Shown here piece by piece: positions 1 to 14,993 of a DNA stretch of 64,000 nucleotides. Below the pieces are notes generated by a model that was given only the letters and a program-made list of their open reading frames with translations, was not told the DNA's origin and did not search any database. Source of the DNA: Epiperipatus broadwayi (lineage: Eukaryota > Onychophora > Udeonychophora > Euonychophora > Peripatidae); contig JAQFVV010012420.1 of assembly GCA_028023455.1 (NCBI GenBank), positions 7,827,194-7,891,193 on the forward strand, in the 5' to 3' direction. The position numbers and the translations under genes were made by a program. Each line of letters opens with the position of its first letter. Position 1 is the first letter of the stretch.

Positions 1-182
1 TATTTTTGTTTTGTTTTTTAAATAATTGCACTAATAACCAAGTTTGTTACTGTAAAATTAAGATTTACTAAAGTAAAAACTACTGATAAATTTAAAAAAA
101 ACCCAAGAAATGTTTTCATTTTGAAAAAAACAAAAAGCCCTTTTAACAAATAGACTAAATTTCAATACAGACAATCAATTTC

Positions 183-926
183 CAAAAAGGGCATTCACTT
201 TTAGTAAACCTGGGGAAAAAATACCCTCTTTCAAATATTATAGAGACTGTAATACCTACTGACAGACCTCCCCCCAGTAAACACACATGGCTTGACACCA
301 TTATTAAACAACAATCTCTATACATTGGGCACTCAATAACAAAGTTTAATAATAAAATCAACATCTGGCAGGCACACTGCCTGCTGAATCCTGTTAATAC
401 AGTTATTTATGCTCACCTAGGGTGCAGCAATCATAAAATCACCTCAATATTTAAATATCTGCTACTGGAGCCCAAACTTTTGGATTAGCTGATCAAGGTG
501 AATATGGATTCCATGCCAACTAATACCTTCTTATACTACAAGCGGTTTCTAAATAAAATAGACCATATTTGTCATGCCTGTTCTAGAGGAGAGGAGTCCT
601 TTAATCATCTGTTAAATATATGTCCAGGCTATAACAGTATTCGAAGAATTATCTCTCAACACTGCATTATAGCAGTGGATAAAATCCTGGACATCAGGGG
701 TTGTCTCTTCTCTGGAGACTTTACAGTAATCAGGTTATCAATCTTCCTGACATATGCTTTTTGGTACACAAGGTGCAGGACAAAGTTCACACAACCAACA
801 CCGGATCCCAATGCTATATTTTGCGATAAGCTCAAAGCTCTTCAAGACAAGGATAAGATACTATCCTCTAGATTTTTGTTTAATAATACATGGAGCCTAC
901 TAGTATGGCCCACAGACCCTACATGA
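183..926 (+). pseudogene. Non-LTR retrotransposon ORF2, C-terminal fragment
   Basis: A reading frame runs from about 183 to the TGA ending at 926, broken by one in-frame TAG at 486-488. It encodes the C-terminal tail of a LINE reverse transcriptase polyprotein. The best marker is a cysteine-histidine cluster, CHAC followed by eight residues, then HLLNICP (C-x2-C-x8-H-x4-C), just after the phrase MPTNTFLYYKRFL; this arrangement is typical of the region after the reverse transcriptase domain in many LINE clades. The reverse transcriptase core and endonuclease are absent, so the copy is 5'-truncated, as is usual for LINEs. The GTG at 498 sometimes taken as a start is not a real start. A homologous, more decayed copy lies at 50558-51075. 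The clade cannot be settled by eye. Confidence 0.7.
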
Positions 927-1255
927 ATTTTGGACCTGATATATCCACATTGTAGTGTATCGTAGAAGAAGTAGTCTGTGTTGCAACATGTTGGATTCTA
1001 CTAGAGGGGCATTGATTTCACACTACATGTATCCCAGCTGAAGTTAGCATTATTGGGTTATTCTCTGCACTGGCAGGGGTGGGCAATACCAACTAAATAG
1101 TACGTATTTGCTCATATTGTAACCTGCTAGTGCGGAGAATGGCTCTTGCATACTTTTTCCAGACCAACGCCAGCAATGGATGAGCCAACATTAACATAGT
1201 GTTTTTATTATGCATCTGTACAATTTTATAATGTCAATAAATATATATTTAAAAT
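927..1255 (+). mobile_element. 3' UTR and tail of the same LINE copy
   Basis: This is non-coding sequence, noticeably richer in G+C than its surroundings, that follows the ORF2 stop. It ends in an AATAAA signal inside TCAATAAATATATA near 1233-1246 and then an A-rich tail. It most likely is the 3' UTR of the retrotransposon. The exact 3' end and any target-site duplication could not be fixed. Confidence 0.5.
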
Positions 1256-2306
<1,051 letters not shown>

Positions 2307-2447
2307 AGCTTACAATAAATGACTATAGATTAAAAAGAAGAGAATTAATACTAATAACATGTGTTATATGCAAACAGAGATATTATGTTTTCTTTGTTTT
2401 TCTGCAGTCAGGTATAATTGCTTAATTTAATAAATTTATTGTTTTAG

Positions 2448-2594
2448 AATTTCTTTGGAGAGCTCCAGAATTACTGCGTAGTTCAGAATTTGTATATGGT
2501 ACCCAAAAAGGTGATGTTTATAGCTTTGCTATTATCATTACTGAAGTTATCCAACGATCAGAGCCCTATGAAAATATGGACTTAATGCCTGAAG
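2448..2594 (+). CDS. Receptor guanylate cyclase exon: kinase homology domain, subdomains VIII-IX
   Basis: This 147 bp exon is bounded by TTGTTTTAG and GTATAT. It starts with two bases that complete a codon and ends with the single G of a Glu codon (phase 1). It encodes [13 protein letters not shown], then [13 protein letters not shown] and [13 protein letters not shown] is the kinase subdomain VIII motif, and the Asp of GDVYSF is the subdomain IX residue. In membrane guanylate cyclases this pseudokinase domain binds ATP and relays ligand binding to the cyclase. The wording (LW-APELL, GDVYSF-II, DL-P-EI) matches the natriuretic peptide receptor type rather than soluble cyclases or true kinases. 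The next exon, at 24059, completes the Glu codon to give E-I-V-T-R-V. No earlier exon is visible in 1-2447, so the upstream part lies outside the window. Assignment to NPR1, NPR2 or another invertebrate paralogue is not possible from this fragment. Confidence 0.95.
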
Positions 2595-2819
2595 GTATAT
2601 AAATATTTAACATATGTTAATTTTTTCACATTGCATATAACATCTTTTTATATTGCAGTAATTAAAATTGTAATAATAGTAGTAGTAGTTAGTAGTAATA
2701 GAAGTATAAGTAGTCACTAGATGGCACTTTATTAAAAATAGTAGTTGTCTTTTTAACTCCTGTCAAATTGCATTATTTAATCAAATTTTCTTGCAAAGAG
2801 GTGGAAAGTATACCAGTGT

Positions 2820-2905
2820 TAAAATCAGGCAAAACTCTCTATACAGTAGTGCCACTCAGTGCAAGCCAGAGTAATCAATAGATGCTATGTGAATATATAC
2901 CAGTG
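2820..2905 (+). repeat. Fragment of the ribozyme-repeat family (55-58 kb family)
   Basis: The phrases GCAAAACTCTCTATACAG, TAGTGCCACTCAGTGCAAGC and AGAGTAATCAAT match the left part of the repeat unit found at 34.4 kb and at 55.5-58.2 kb. Only about 85 bp are kept here, and the hammerhead core is not included. Confidence 0.75.
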
Positions 2906-3599
2906 GATAGAGCTAATACTTCTCTATAAAGTAAACTTTTTTCAAAACTAAAATTAACCTTAAAAATAGTGTAAAATATCAGATTTTTTAATTTTTAAAA
3001 TGCCTGATATTTTAAAAGCTGAAACTCTTTCTGTTTGTAAAAAATTGAACCTATTGATAAGTATTCTATTTAAAACATTTTTGAAAATCAATCTTTTGTC
3101 AACTAAATTTTTAAATGTCATATATTTTAATTGAATTGATAATAATGTCACTATCTTCCTAGTTATGTCTGTTGTGCAAAAATCAAGTTAGTTTGCATTT
3201 ATCTCACACAGTATCAGTTTTGCCCTATTTTTAAGTTTATCAGTATCTCAAACTTCTTGTAGTCTAAATGGAAATAATTTTTTCATTGTCATTTGTAAAT
3301 TATCACAATTTTTTCTACTTTTTTAGATGAATATCATAATCCTTATTGTAACTAATGTTTAAAATAATAAAAAGAAAATTTATTTTATTATAATAATTAA
3401 TTGTAAGAAAGCAATTAACTGATTGCAATTAGAAGCTATTCTAAACAAAAGTAATTTTATGGTTATATATTTTAAATTTTTAATAGTTTATAAATAATGC
3501 TTATAACAAAAAAAATCCCATTTGGAATGATAATTATATAAACCAAATACTTTTGTTAGGAGCAGTTTGAGGTACCACTAGTATCATTTATATTACAAA

Positions 3600-4580
3600 A
3601 TCACACTGTAGCCATTGTAAACAAAATTGAAAACTTGTTCCAGCATTTCTACTACACTATATGAAATTATTGAAATTGAAACCAATTCTGCTATAATTTG
3701 TGACAAACGTATTGATGATAAATCTTTATCACATAATAAATCAATTGATAAAATTATTTATTTTATTTATGACAAAGTAAAGCTTAATTACTCAAATGAC
3801 TAAACAACTTATACAAGTTTTTTAAAAAATATTAATAATCATAAAGATTTTGAAATGATAAAATTAAACCCAAAAAATGTTAGTGGGTTTTTTTTAATTT
3901 AGACAATGAAGAAGAAGATCAATTATAATTTATAAATTAACTCCATTTAGATAATATAACTATTGAAGATTTTAAAGATATAACTTAAAATTTTAATTCA
4001 ACAGTACCAATGTTAATCATAAAATATTTTCAAAAATATAAAAATGTTAAAACTTTGATTTTAGCTATAATTGTCAATATATCAATAATAAAATTTTTCA
4101 TCAAAGAGTTCTATAGTTTTCTATTTCAAAAGAACGTGTGGAATTTGTTATACAAAATTTTAGACTATCTAACTACCCACTACCTAATTCTAATGTTTCA
4201 TAAAATTGTGTAGCAAAATATTTTTCAAAAACATATTCAATTTTTAAATGGCAAAATAATTTGTTACATCAATGTTAAAAGAAATACTATCCTGAAAGAC
4301 CAAATTAAAAACAGCAATGTAGATGATACAAAACAACATTTGCAGTCCTTTCTCAACAATTATGGCAAAATCTCCCAATTCAGTTACCTGATGAAAAAGA
4401 GAGATATTGTGCCAGTTTTAACAAACAAAACAGTATTTAATGTCACATTGAGAGAGAAATGCAAACATATGATAGACCTACACTGCATTCAACTGTCATG
4501 TGACCTCTCATCATCATCTTCAAAGGAATACAATCTCAGTGTTTTTATTACAAAGTCAGGGATTATCATATGAATAACTG
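3600..4580 (+). pseudogene. Decayed coding-like stretch, unidentified
   Basis: Shifting forward frames keep fairly long open runs. The clearest is 4340-4573, with YGKISQFSYLMKKRDIV and KTVFNVTLREKCKH. The amino acid texture (charged, with patterned hydrophobics) looks like a decayed transposon protein rather than random AT-rich DNA. I could not assign a family: an RNA-binding ORF1-like protein of a non-LTR element is possible but unproven. No start, splice sites or conserved catalytic motif are visible. Confidence 0.25.
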
Positions 4581-4639
4581 TTCTAATCACTTTTGAAAAC
4601 AATATGGCCTAAAAAATACTAGGACCTATCAATATTCCA

Positions 4640-7600
4640 AGAACTCAATATCTTCACTTTTTATCAGCTCTGAGTATTAAGTAGAAAAATGATACAAAAA
4701 TGTATTATGTCACAGACAACACTACTTATACCACATTACTCTTATCAAATAAAGAAACAGATAAATTCACAATTATTTTAAAAAATGTGCAATAAAGTGA
4801 AATTCAAAAAATTCAACACTACTACAGCAAAAAAATCTATCTGTACTATATCCTCGTCATCACAAAATTCAGCATCATTGATTCTTATGCTTTGTGCTAG
4901 AATTAGTTCAAATTCAGCAAGACCCATTATTACAATATAATATAATTTCTTATGCATGTGTGGACACATGTAATTGAATTTCTATAAGTAAGAAATACTT
5001 TATATCCAACTCCTTCAAATCACAAATGGGAAATGATTTTTTCACTTTGATCAATCTTAGTAAAGAAATGATGAAGCTTCACATTTAAACTTGAATTTTT
5101 GTCAAACATTTATAATTTCAGACAATCAAATTAAGCAATCAACAAAGTTAGAATAATATCATCAAACTCTGTTTTTCCAATCAACTCGACATATCGCCAG
5201 AATTTTCTGAGATCAAACTCCAAACAGCACATTAAGTTCTGGAAGTTTATAGTGGTATTGCTAACATTCAAAACCAATTTAGTACTCAATTGTTATTATA
5301 ATTCAATATACAAATTTTCTCACATTATATCTTCTCAAAACCTTACCATAATTAGAAAATACTTATTTTCTTATTAATACTATTTCCTACACTCTTTCTT
5401 CCTACAGCATTTCATACACATTAAAATTACAGCTATTATTTTATGAGATTCAAATTTCCATAGAAGGTATTCACAAAAAATAATTAGTCATATAGTTTAC
5501 AACATAGATCTTATTGTTTACAGAGACTAAGTACAGAAAATATTAAAACAGATGCTTTAAAATATTTTAGATTGGTTAGGGTTTTAAAAATTATCTCATT
5601 CAAATATCTCTGCTGCTCAGGTAAAGGTTTTAATTTATCAAAAATCTCCATTTCAATCTTTTAACAAGTTTGAACAATCATTAACATCATTACATTCTCC
5701 CATATACCAAAACAGAATTAATAGTGCAATAAAATTAATCATATAAACAATTTAGATAAGTACTCTTCCAATAATCCTAATGTGAGACTTTAAAATGGCT
5801 TATTCAGATTTTTTCATTGTACTAATAGATTACTTATTAGTACAGAAATCTTCTCCTACAATTCTATTTATTTTTCTATTTCCATAAATATTCCAGCCAA
5901 ATGATTTCTTTTATTAATCTGATCTCCACTTTAGTATTCAACCTTTCTCTAACATTGGTCAGTTTCTTTCATCATTTTGCAGTTAATACAGAACACAAAG
6001 TCAATCTTAAGACTCTACCTGCTCTCTCCATAGGTATCCCAGTAAGAGTATGACTAAAATAAGCTATTCTTTAAGCTGCCTCATCTCCAATTTCAATGTT
6101 AAAAAACTAGATATTATTCATCAGGAACTACAAATTGCATTATGGGATTTTGACTCAATACTCTTCATATTACATCTCAAACAAGAACATAAAAAATATA
6201 TCTAGAATATTACCTGATTACCTTTTTATTAAAAAGGCAAAAATATTTTTAGCCCAACTTCAAAATTGAAACAAACTGTCTACATGCTGCTCAATTAGCT
6301 ATAAAAGCAACAAGTTCACTTTCTCTTCTATTATTAAAAATGTATATAACTGGAGAAAAGTTAATCATATATTCGCTACCACTTTAAAAGCAAGTGTCAC
6401 TCTCTTGAAGCTCCTATTATAGTCTTTTACTTGTTTTCTTACAATGATGGCAATCATGAAATTCATAAATTTCAAATTGTTCTCAAATTAAATCTACCCT
6501 AGATAGGAATCATCCCTATTCTCATGATATCCCTAAGTTTATTTTCTCCTACCTCATCCATTTTGCTTTCCAAATCATTTAAATCTATTAAATCACATAT
6601 CCACCCAAATTGTTAAAATTGATCAATTATATTCATTCTCATTCGCATTATTTCTAAAAGAAAATATTATACCATCTTCCTTCAATAATTTACAAACAAA
6701 CTCTATGACACCATAACTAATTAAAACTATCAAAGACAAAATTCAGCCTATTCGGCTTCCCTTATGTTTACCAATTTTCTAAAAACAGGAACATCTATTA
6801 CTGCTGTAATTGAGCTCTTTGGAATAATCATTGACCAAATTAAGCAATATATAAAGGTTGGTTCCAATGCAATACAGCTAGGTATTACATCAGTTTTGAT
6901 TCAGTTCTAATAACTAAACTCAATCAACACAAAACAATATTTCTATACTGATTTTATATATTCTTGCTATCTTTCTCATTAATAAAAAAATCCATATAAG
7001 TTTAAGTGGTAACACAACAACAGATTTCATTCTATTAAAATCCAATACTACAAGAATTCCCCATAATTGATTTGCTCTATATCATATACATTAACTCTCT
7101 ACTCATTCAAATTGAAAATATTTCTTGTGTCTGTGTACTTTCTATCAAATATTCCATCAAATATATATTTCCTATATGATCTTGTCATTGTTCTTTTTTC
7201 TAAATAATACATACTATAAGTAATTGTTCTACTTGAACAATATATTAAAGATTATTTTCTAAGTGTTAGTATGATTAATTAAGTCATCTATCTGGAATAT
7301 TCTATCAGAGAAAACCACCTTTCTCTTTCATTGCATTTTCTCATAAATTCTTTGATGAGCTTATACATCTTTCAGACATTAACGAAATTCTATTCAGAAC
7401 AAATTTCTAACATTCATAGATCTTTAATTCTCATTTTCATGACTTTTGATTCATATCAAAATTTCATTTATAAATATACTCATCTTTTTTAAAGTTTTTA
7501 CTAGCTCTTTATTAATAAATTTCCTTACTAATTTACCAAGAAAATTAATTCTTATGCACTAAATTGATGTGGGGTGATAATACAGTCACTGTTAGAATAA

Positions 7601-8150
7601 GATCTATGCAAAACTCTTCAAGGTATAATGGACTTTCTATGCACTATATTCTTATTCTTCTTTTGTCTATAAGGGTAATTATGAAGTTATCAGGATTGGC
7701 ACTTGTACATAAATCAAAATTTTATACCTGTCACTCATACCATCTATGATTAAATTCTTAGATAGTATACTCAAATCAATTATTCCTCTTAGTCCATTAA
7801 CTTCTACACTCTTCAAATAAAAAATTCACTATTGGGATGCCTATAACTTACTAACCAAAAATAAAATGCCACTATTATACAATCCACTCTAAACTTCACA
7901 GGCAAGCACATCATTCAAAAATATAAACTTAATATCATGATCTCAAATATCCAAATTTCCTTACTAAAATTAAAGTGAGTGCTCTTTTCATCAACAGCTT
8001 TCTATTTAAGAAATTGTTCAAGAAAAATAAACCCATGCAACACTTCCTTCATGGTTATCCTGCTTTACATATGTATTGCACACTCATTTGTTCTATTCCA
8101 CATTCCCATTCTCCTCTTACAGCAGCATTTCCCATAATACCAGAGTTTAT
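4640..8150. other. Long G-depleted, C-rich tract; unidentified decayed element
   Basis: Over about 3.5 kb the + strand carries far more C than G; for example, 6541-6600 has one G and about 17 C by hand count. Such skew usually marks one strand of a retroelement or a formerly coding unit. No clean open frame or motif survives on either strand. A shorter tract at 18280-19850 has the same composition and some similar phrases (compare 6715-6790 with 19090-19180). No host gene is seen. Confidence 0.4.
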
Positions 8151-8744
8151 AGGGTAAATAGGATTATGCTGTATATTCTAAGTAATAGTAGAAGTAGTAA
8201 CATTTGTAGTCATCAGGTGGCATTTTATCAAAAAGAATCAGCTGAAAATTCAGCAGTTGTTTATTCTATTAATTTTTATCCAATGTTAATCACTTTTCAT
8301 TGTTAATCACTTTTCATATACTAATGAAATACTCCAAGCCACTATGAAAAGATATAAGGATAGGTACAATAACACATAACAGCACTAAGCCAGCTTTTGG
8401 CAAATCTTCTCCAGAATCATAATGCAGAAGGAATAAACTATGTCATTAACAAGATGAATATATAAAAGTTAGAAAATATGAAAATTATTGCAGAGAGAAA
8501 TGTAAATTTATAAATGTCAGAAGTTCCATTTTTTTGATAGAAGGACACAAGATGCTTTCCTGTTGATTGAATGAAAGTCCCTTGCATTATCCCATTCTTC
8601 TTTGAATTTTCTCTTTTGGTCATCCCTCTCTGTGCAGATGGTCTTGACATTAGAGACGAAAAAGACATATCTTGTAGCAAGCTTGTGATAGAAAAAAATT
8701 AACTTATGTTACAGTTTTGTTTTGCTTTTTTATAAAGATGGGTA
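8151..8744. other. Intronic sequence, no gene seen
   Basis: The start (8180-8245) resembles 2690-2745, sharing a GTAGTCA-ATGGCA-TTTAT type phrase, so it is probably another dispersed repeat. The remainder may include the decayed 3' end of the minus-strand Penelope-like element at 8745-9559, because a 79-codon open frame continues on that strand (8438-8680). No motif confirms this. Confidence 0.35.
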
Positions 8745-9559
8745 TGCTAAGTGACTCTCATAAATGTATTGCCTTAATATTTCCCATAGTAAACCCTATT
8801 TCAAGCTAGGGAAGAGCATGAAATTTTGTAAAGTATTTGGGAAGTGTGTTCAAATGATGTTTGGTTTTTGGTGTTGTTAAGCAGATTGTTAAGAAAAGGA
8901 AATGATCTAAAAGCTATTCAAACAGAATCTATGCAAATTTTCCAAAGTCTTGTTGAAATATTAGTAATGTAAGGAAGGCTAATCCATGGCGTGGAAGGAC
9001 TGTCATTGGTAGGGGCTTTATTAGTATTCATATAATTTTTTATTACATTAATTAATATAAAATGATTGTAGATTATGTCTGTAAGATCTTTAATGTATTT
9101 TTTGATGTTAAATTTTTTATCAGTCTTATATTTACACTGTTTTTTAATTTCTGTGTAAAGAACCCTTTAGCCCTGCCAGTTTTTGTTCAAATGTAATGTT
9201 AGATTTGGAGTTGATGGCTCCTCTGCGTTGAATTGGTTTCACAATTACTTTATTGTCAAACATAGATTTTTTTCTTTGAATGCATAAAGCCAAAAAATTT
9301 ATGCCTTGATATTTATCTTCCACTTTCACAGTCCATTCAAGCAGAGTTCTTTATTAAGTTCTGCAAGAATATTATTAATTTTATTTTTGGCTGCACATAT
9401 AAATATGTTATCTCTATATTTAATGTATGCATCATTTATTGCAGGTTCTAAATATTTAGAAATAATTATGTTCTCAAATTTAAAGAGTACTAAACTGCTG
9501 ATGTTTCCACTCTGATTGAAAACCCCATGGACCATCTGATCAGTGAAATCATCAGTCAT
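8745..9559 (-). pseudogene. Penelope-like element: RT C-terminus, connector and GIY-YIG remnant
   Basis: Read on the minus strand, the copy begins at 9559 with GVFNQSGNISSLVL, the position of the reverse transcriptase GVPMG motif. The damaged catalytic motif follows as KYRDNIFICAAK, where YxDD has become YRDN. Next come FLALCIQRKK and KVIVKPIQRRGAINSKSN, the counterparts of the PLE phrases FLD and YRKPT-T-YINF-S. After frameshifts, a connector reads WISLPYITNIS, then ILYKISC and RVYYGKY (rc of about 8779-8837). That is the layout of the GIY-YIG endonuclease that ends canonical Penelope-like elements. PLEs copy RNA into DNA at ends cut by this endonuclease. The copy is 5'-truncated and has several stops, so it is inactive. 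It forms an inverted pair with the fragment at 9550-9700. Confidence 0.8.
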
Positions 9560-9700
9560 TTAGTACTCTTTAAATTTGAAAACATAATTCTTCCTAAATA
9601 TTTAGAGCCTGCAATAAACAAGATACATAGATGACATATTTATATGTGCATCCAAAGACAAAATTAATAACATGCTTATGGAACTTAATAAAGAATAATT
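9550..9700 (+). pseudogene. Second PLE reverse transcriptase fragment, inverted relative to the first
   Basis: The + strand encodes RYIDDIFICASKDK followed by INNMLMELNKE and a stop at about 9697. This is the reverse transcriptase catalytic motif with YxDD intact. It is homologous to the degenerate motif on the opposite strand at 9400-9460. The two fragments face each other around about 9503-9549, giving an inverted repeat with arms of roughly 100 bp. Only the segment around the active site is present. Confidence 0.7.
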
Positions 9701-9950
9701 ATCAATAAAGCAAGTCATATATAATGTGACATTGCTTTTATAAGCTTGTATTTACAAAAATGTAATACAGAGAGCATACCAATAGCTCAAACAGGATCTT
9801 AATTGATAAGTGCAGTAAGAGAAAATATTTCAAATTTCTATCCAAAATACTCTTATCCCCAGACCAATTGGTTTCAAGCTTATGGCTCACCTCAGTGAGG
9901 AGTTAGAATATTCTAAAACTAATTGTTTTCTTTAATCATACTTGAGGCAT

Positions 9951-10027
9951 GGAGTGTTTATAAATTAATTAATTCAATCACTTATTGTAGAAATTAGTGA
10001 TTTAATTAATTAATTTCTGGACACTCC
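9951..10027. repeat. Short hairpin, about 35 bp arms
   Basis: Arms 9951-9985 and 9993-10027 run from GGAGTGTTTATAAATTAATT to its reverse complement ending in GGACACTCC, around a 7 bp loop. It could be a miniature inverted-repeat element or a foldback remnant. No target duplication was recognised. Confidence 0.75.
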
Positions 10028-10120
10028 ACAATTTTATTTCAAATTAAATATAAACCCCCCAGTTATGGCTGAAGAAAACATTTACTTTTGTTTTTTTAGT
10101 GCACATTGAATAAAAGCATT

Positions 10121-11681
<1,561 letters not shown>

Positions 11682-13290
11682 TAGTGTTAAAACTAAAAGA
11701 TAAAAGATTATATGTTAAAGGTATTTAAACCCAGTAAGAATAAATTTTATTTGGAGACACCTGGTTCAAATGCTTTTCAACATGGGTGCCAAAGTGCCAA
11801 AAATTGATCCAGCATAATCAAAGTAAAAAAATGAAAATCATATTTAAAATTTTAAAAAAAGAAAAGTTTAAAACTAAAATTCAAAATAAACTTCAAATTG
11901 CATAATAATAAAAGTTAAAATTGGTGAGCAGTGTGAGAAGAGAAATGGATCAAGGTAAGCAAATTATAATATTACATATATAAGATAATTAATAATAGTT
12001 AAAAATATAAAAGAATAAACAGAGTATAAATTGTAAATAAAAAGGAGAAAGAAAAAGGCAGTCAGAAAGGTAAATAAATTTATTATTGGGTGTTGGTTAT
12101 AGTCAGGTGGGAATTAGAGAGGACTGAGGAGGGTTTTGAGGTATCAATAATAATAATAAATACATGGATTATATGACTAATGGAGATAAAGTTAAATAAA
12201 TAAAATAAAATGTTTTTTTTTTGTTTTGAGAGTTAAAAATGTAAAGGAAATAGAGTAAAATAGAAATATTTTAGAAAATCAATATCCGATAATGGAAGTA
12301 AAAGAGTAGTCATAAGGAAGTACAATGAGAATTTTTTGTTATTATTTAGGGTAGAGTGAAATAAAAGTTTTTGTTTAGAGAATCAATGTATGTAAATAAT
12401 AAAAAAAATTTCAAAGTAAATAAATCAAATAAAGCCTAGAATAAATAATTTTAAATTATAATAAAAAAGTAAATAAAATGTTGCAAAATAATCTCTCAAG
12501 TTAGTGTAGATTGTGTTTAGGTTGATAGAATCTCATGGAGGGGAAGTGCAAATAAAGGTTGATAAAGTATTAAGTATAGGATGTTGCTGTGTGAACTTAA
12601 GACCTGCAATAGGCATAAAAATGGGAGGAATAGTATGATAGGATGAGGATCCAGTAGAAAGGTTCTGGACCCATCTGACACACTGGGAAATATCCCTGTC
12701 CCTTATCGAAAATAAATGTGCACACTGGAAAAAGAATTTCAGAGTAAGCTGCAAATCAGTTTTGTGGGAAAGAAAAAGTCCCAACATCAATAAATAAATC
12801 TCATTTTAGTGTAATTCAAATGGTCAGTAGATGAATGCTACCATTTGCAGTGACCCCATATCTTCTAGGATGCAGACCCAAAGGAGAAAGTCCTGGACTC
12901 ATTCAAACACACTTATAGAAAAATTCCCAGCACTTTAATAAAGTTATGTTAGAGGATTTTTTTATTTCATAAGTCAGATATAAGCCAGATGTGTTCTGCT
13001 ACTCATAACTTTCAACCTCTTCATACATATTAGAAAAATTGCATACTGTCCCTGGTAGTCATCACATATGACATAATCTTTGCCAGTCCACATAGATTAT
13101 AGCTTATGAGATGAAGCAGCATAAAAAAGTCATCTTCTATGGTTTATCAATCTGTATGCAATTTGAAACTTTTTAAAAATAAATAAAAATGAATATGAAA
13201 ATCAAACAGTAAAGCTAGAAAAAGAAATAATAAAGTGTCAGAATTAAAATGGATCAAGCATGCATTTTATCTCAATCAGAGGGGGTGTGA
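11682..13290 (+). mobile_element. Internal region of the LTR element, no gag or pol seen
   Basis: These 1.6 kb between the LTRs are A- and G-rich with little C on the + strand, like retroviral RNA, but I find no gag, protease, reverse transcriptase or integrase motif. A polypurine tract (AGAGGGGGTGTGA, 13278-13290) touches the 3' LTR and fixes the orientation. A possible primer binding site, TGGAGACACCTGGTTC, lies near 11776, unusually far from the LTR end. The element would need proteins supplied by another LTR retrotransposon. Confidence 0.6.
13278..13290 (+). other. Polypurine tract of the LTR element
   Basis: AGAGGGGGTGTGA immediately precedes the TGTAATGC start of the 3' LTR. In LTR retrotransposons this RNase H-resistant tract primes plus-strand DNA synthesis. 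Confidence 0.65.
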
Positions 13291-14993
13291 TGTAATGCTA
13301 GTGAGAGATATATGTATAAAATTCACAATATACATTACATATTTCATAATATATAAAAAAATTATGATCAAATTTATTTGAAAGAATAGTTAAGGAAATA
13401 GTTCATTAAGCAGATTTTAAAATGCAATTTTTTTAAAATAAAAATATTGCATTATATTTGGTTGTTCTTTTGAAAGAATAGTTAAGGAAATAGTTTATTA
13501 AGTAGATTTTAAAATGCAATTTTTTTTTAAATAAAAAGATTGCATTATATTTGGTTGTTCTTTTAAAAATAAAATAAAGCTTTAGCATAGAGAACTGGTG
13601 GAGGAAAAATCTAAAATAAAAACATTTAAAACTCAGCCTCTCTTTTTTGTAAATTAAAAGAATAAAATGTATAAAAATAAGTAAAAATGAGAAGTTAGAA
13701 TAAAATTATGTTATAAAAGAAAACTTTCAAAAATGTAATTAGTTTAAAAGATTACTGATTGAATTAATTAAAAGAAAAACATGTAAACTATCTCATAAAA
13801 GTGATAGTAGATTAATTTAAGAAAAAGATTAGATAATGTGCAATGTAAAAATCAATTAGATTAAGAAAATTGTGAAAATCAATTAGATTAAAGAAATGTA
13901 ATAAATTAAAAACAGATTTATGATCAAAATTTAAAAACCATAATAAGAAATTAAAACAATGAGAGAGAAAAAGTATATAAAGTAACAACAGTCTACTGTT
14001 ATCAGTCTGGTCTTCAATATGTAATTCAGTTCAGTCTGCATTTTGTGCTTGAGTTATTCCACTTTTCCACTCTTGAGTCTGTAAGTCATTCTGGGCTTCA
14101 TTTTGTGCTGTTACATCATTCATTGCTCCAGAGATCTAGGAACAGAATAGAGCCACTCATTGCTGCTGTGGAAAATATCATTGCAGAAGCTGCAGAACTA
14201 GCAACATGTATTGCTACACTGTCTTTAGAAGTATCCAACTGGGTTTCAAACTCCCAAGGTTCTTCACAAAATCATCTGTCTTGCCTGAACCCTCACTGAA
14301 AATTGATGCCAAAATGATGAAATATACACTGCAGCATACTTTCTCTCTCTCATTGTCAAGACAAAGAAATGAAAAACAAGCCCTGAAACCACTGATGGAG
14401 ACTAAAATGCCAACTGTTTGGAAACTGATAATTATGAAAACCTAGATAAATACATTTCACTCAATATCCATAGACCCTTTATAATTTTAAAATGAAATGA
14501 ACTTTAATGAAAGACTACTGTAAAAATTAGCCTGATTAATTATTTATATTTATGTAAATATTTGATTGTTATATATTATATATGTGTGCATAAATAAATA
14601 TTAATGTTTGCTCAAGTATTATTTGGTCTATTCTTTCTGTCTTGTCACTGCATCATCATTTATTTAAAGATATAAATATTATATGTGTTAACTTAATGTG
14701 CTGGACTCTCTGATTAAGAGTATGAATAGCTTCCAATATTTCAAGTGCTTGATTGTATGCCTGTCATCTGAAGCAGGCTAATTATATAAGATATGATTGG
14801 CTGGTACTTGAGTTTGATCCTCAAAACAAATACAATGCTTTGGATGGAAGAGGTTTGTTCCAGCAGTCAAGGTGGGCCATGGTCAGGAAATATGGTTGTT
14901 TTGTATAGCCTGATCTGACCATGAGTATCATTGATAGCTATGCTATAAATGGTATTCTACTCCTCTGCTTGAAGGATCAGTCTGTGGACCACA
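13291..14993 (+). mobile_element. 3' LTR of the same element
   Basis: It starts TGTAATGCTAGTGAG, has its TATA box at about 13974-13980, and ends near CCACA at 14993. It is about 250 bp longer than the 5' LTR, in part because of a 92 bp tandem duplication at 13377-13562. Short open frames at 14045-14445 lie in the region shared with the 5' LTR but are not kept open there, so they are not genes. Confidence 0.75.
13377..13562 (+). repeat. Two tandem copies of a 92 bp unit inside the 3' LTR
   Basis: The unit beginning TTGAAAGAATAGTTAAGG occurs twice with a period of 92 bp, with minor differences. The 5' LTR lacks this segment. Confidence 0.85.
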
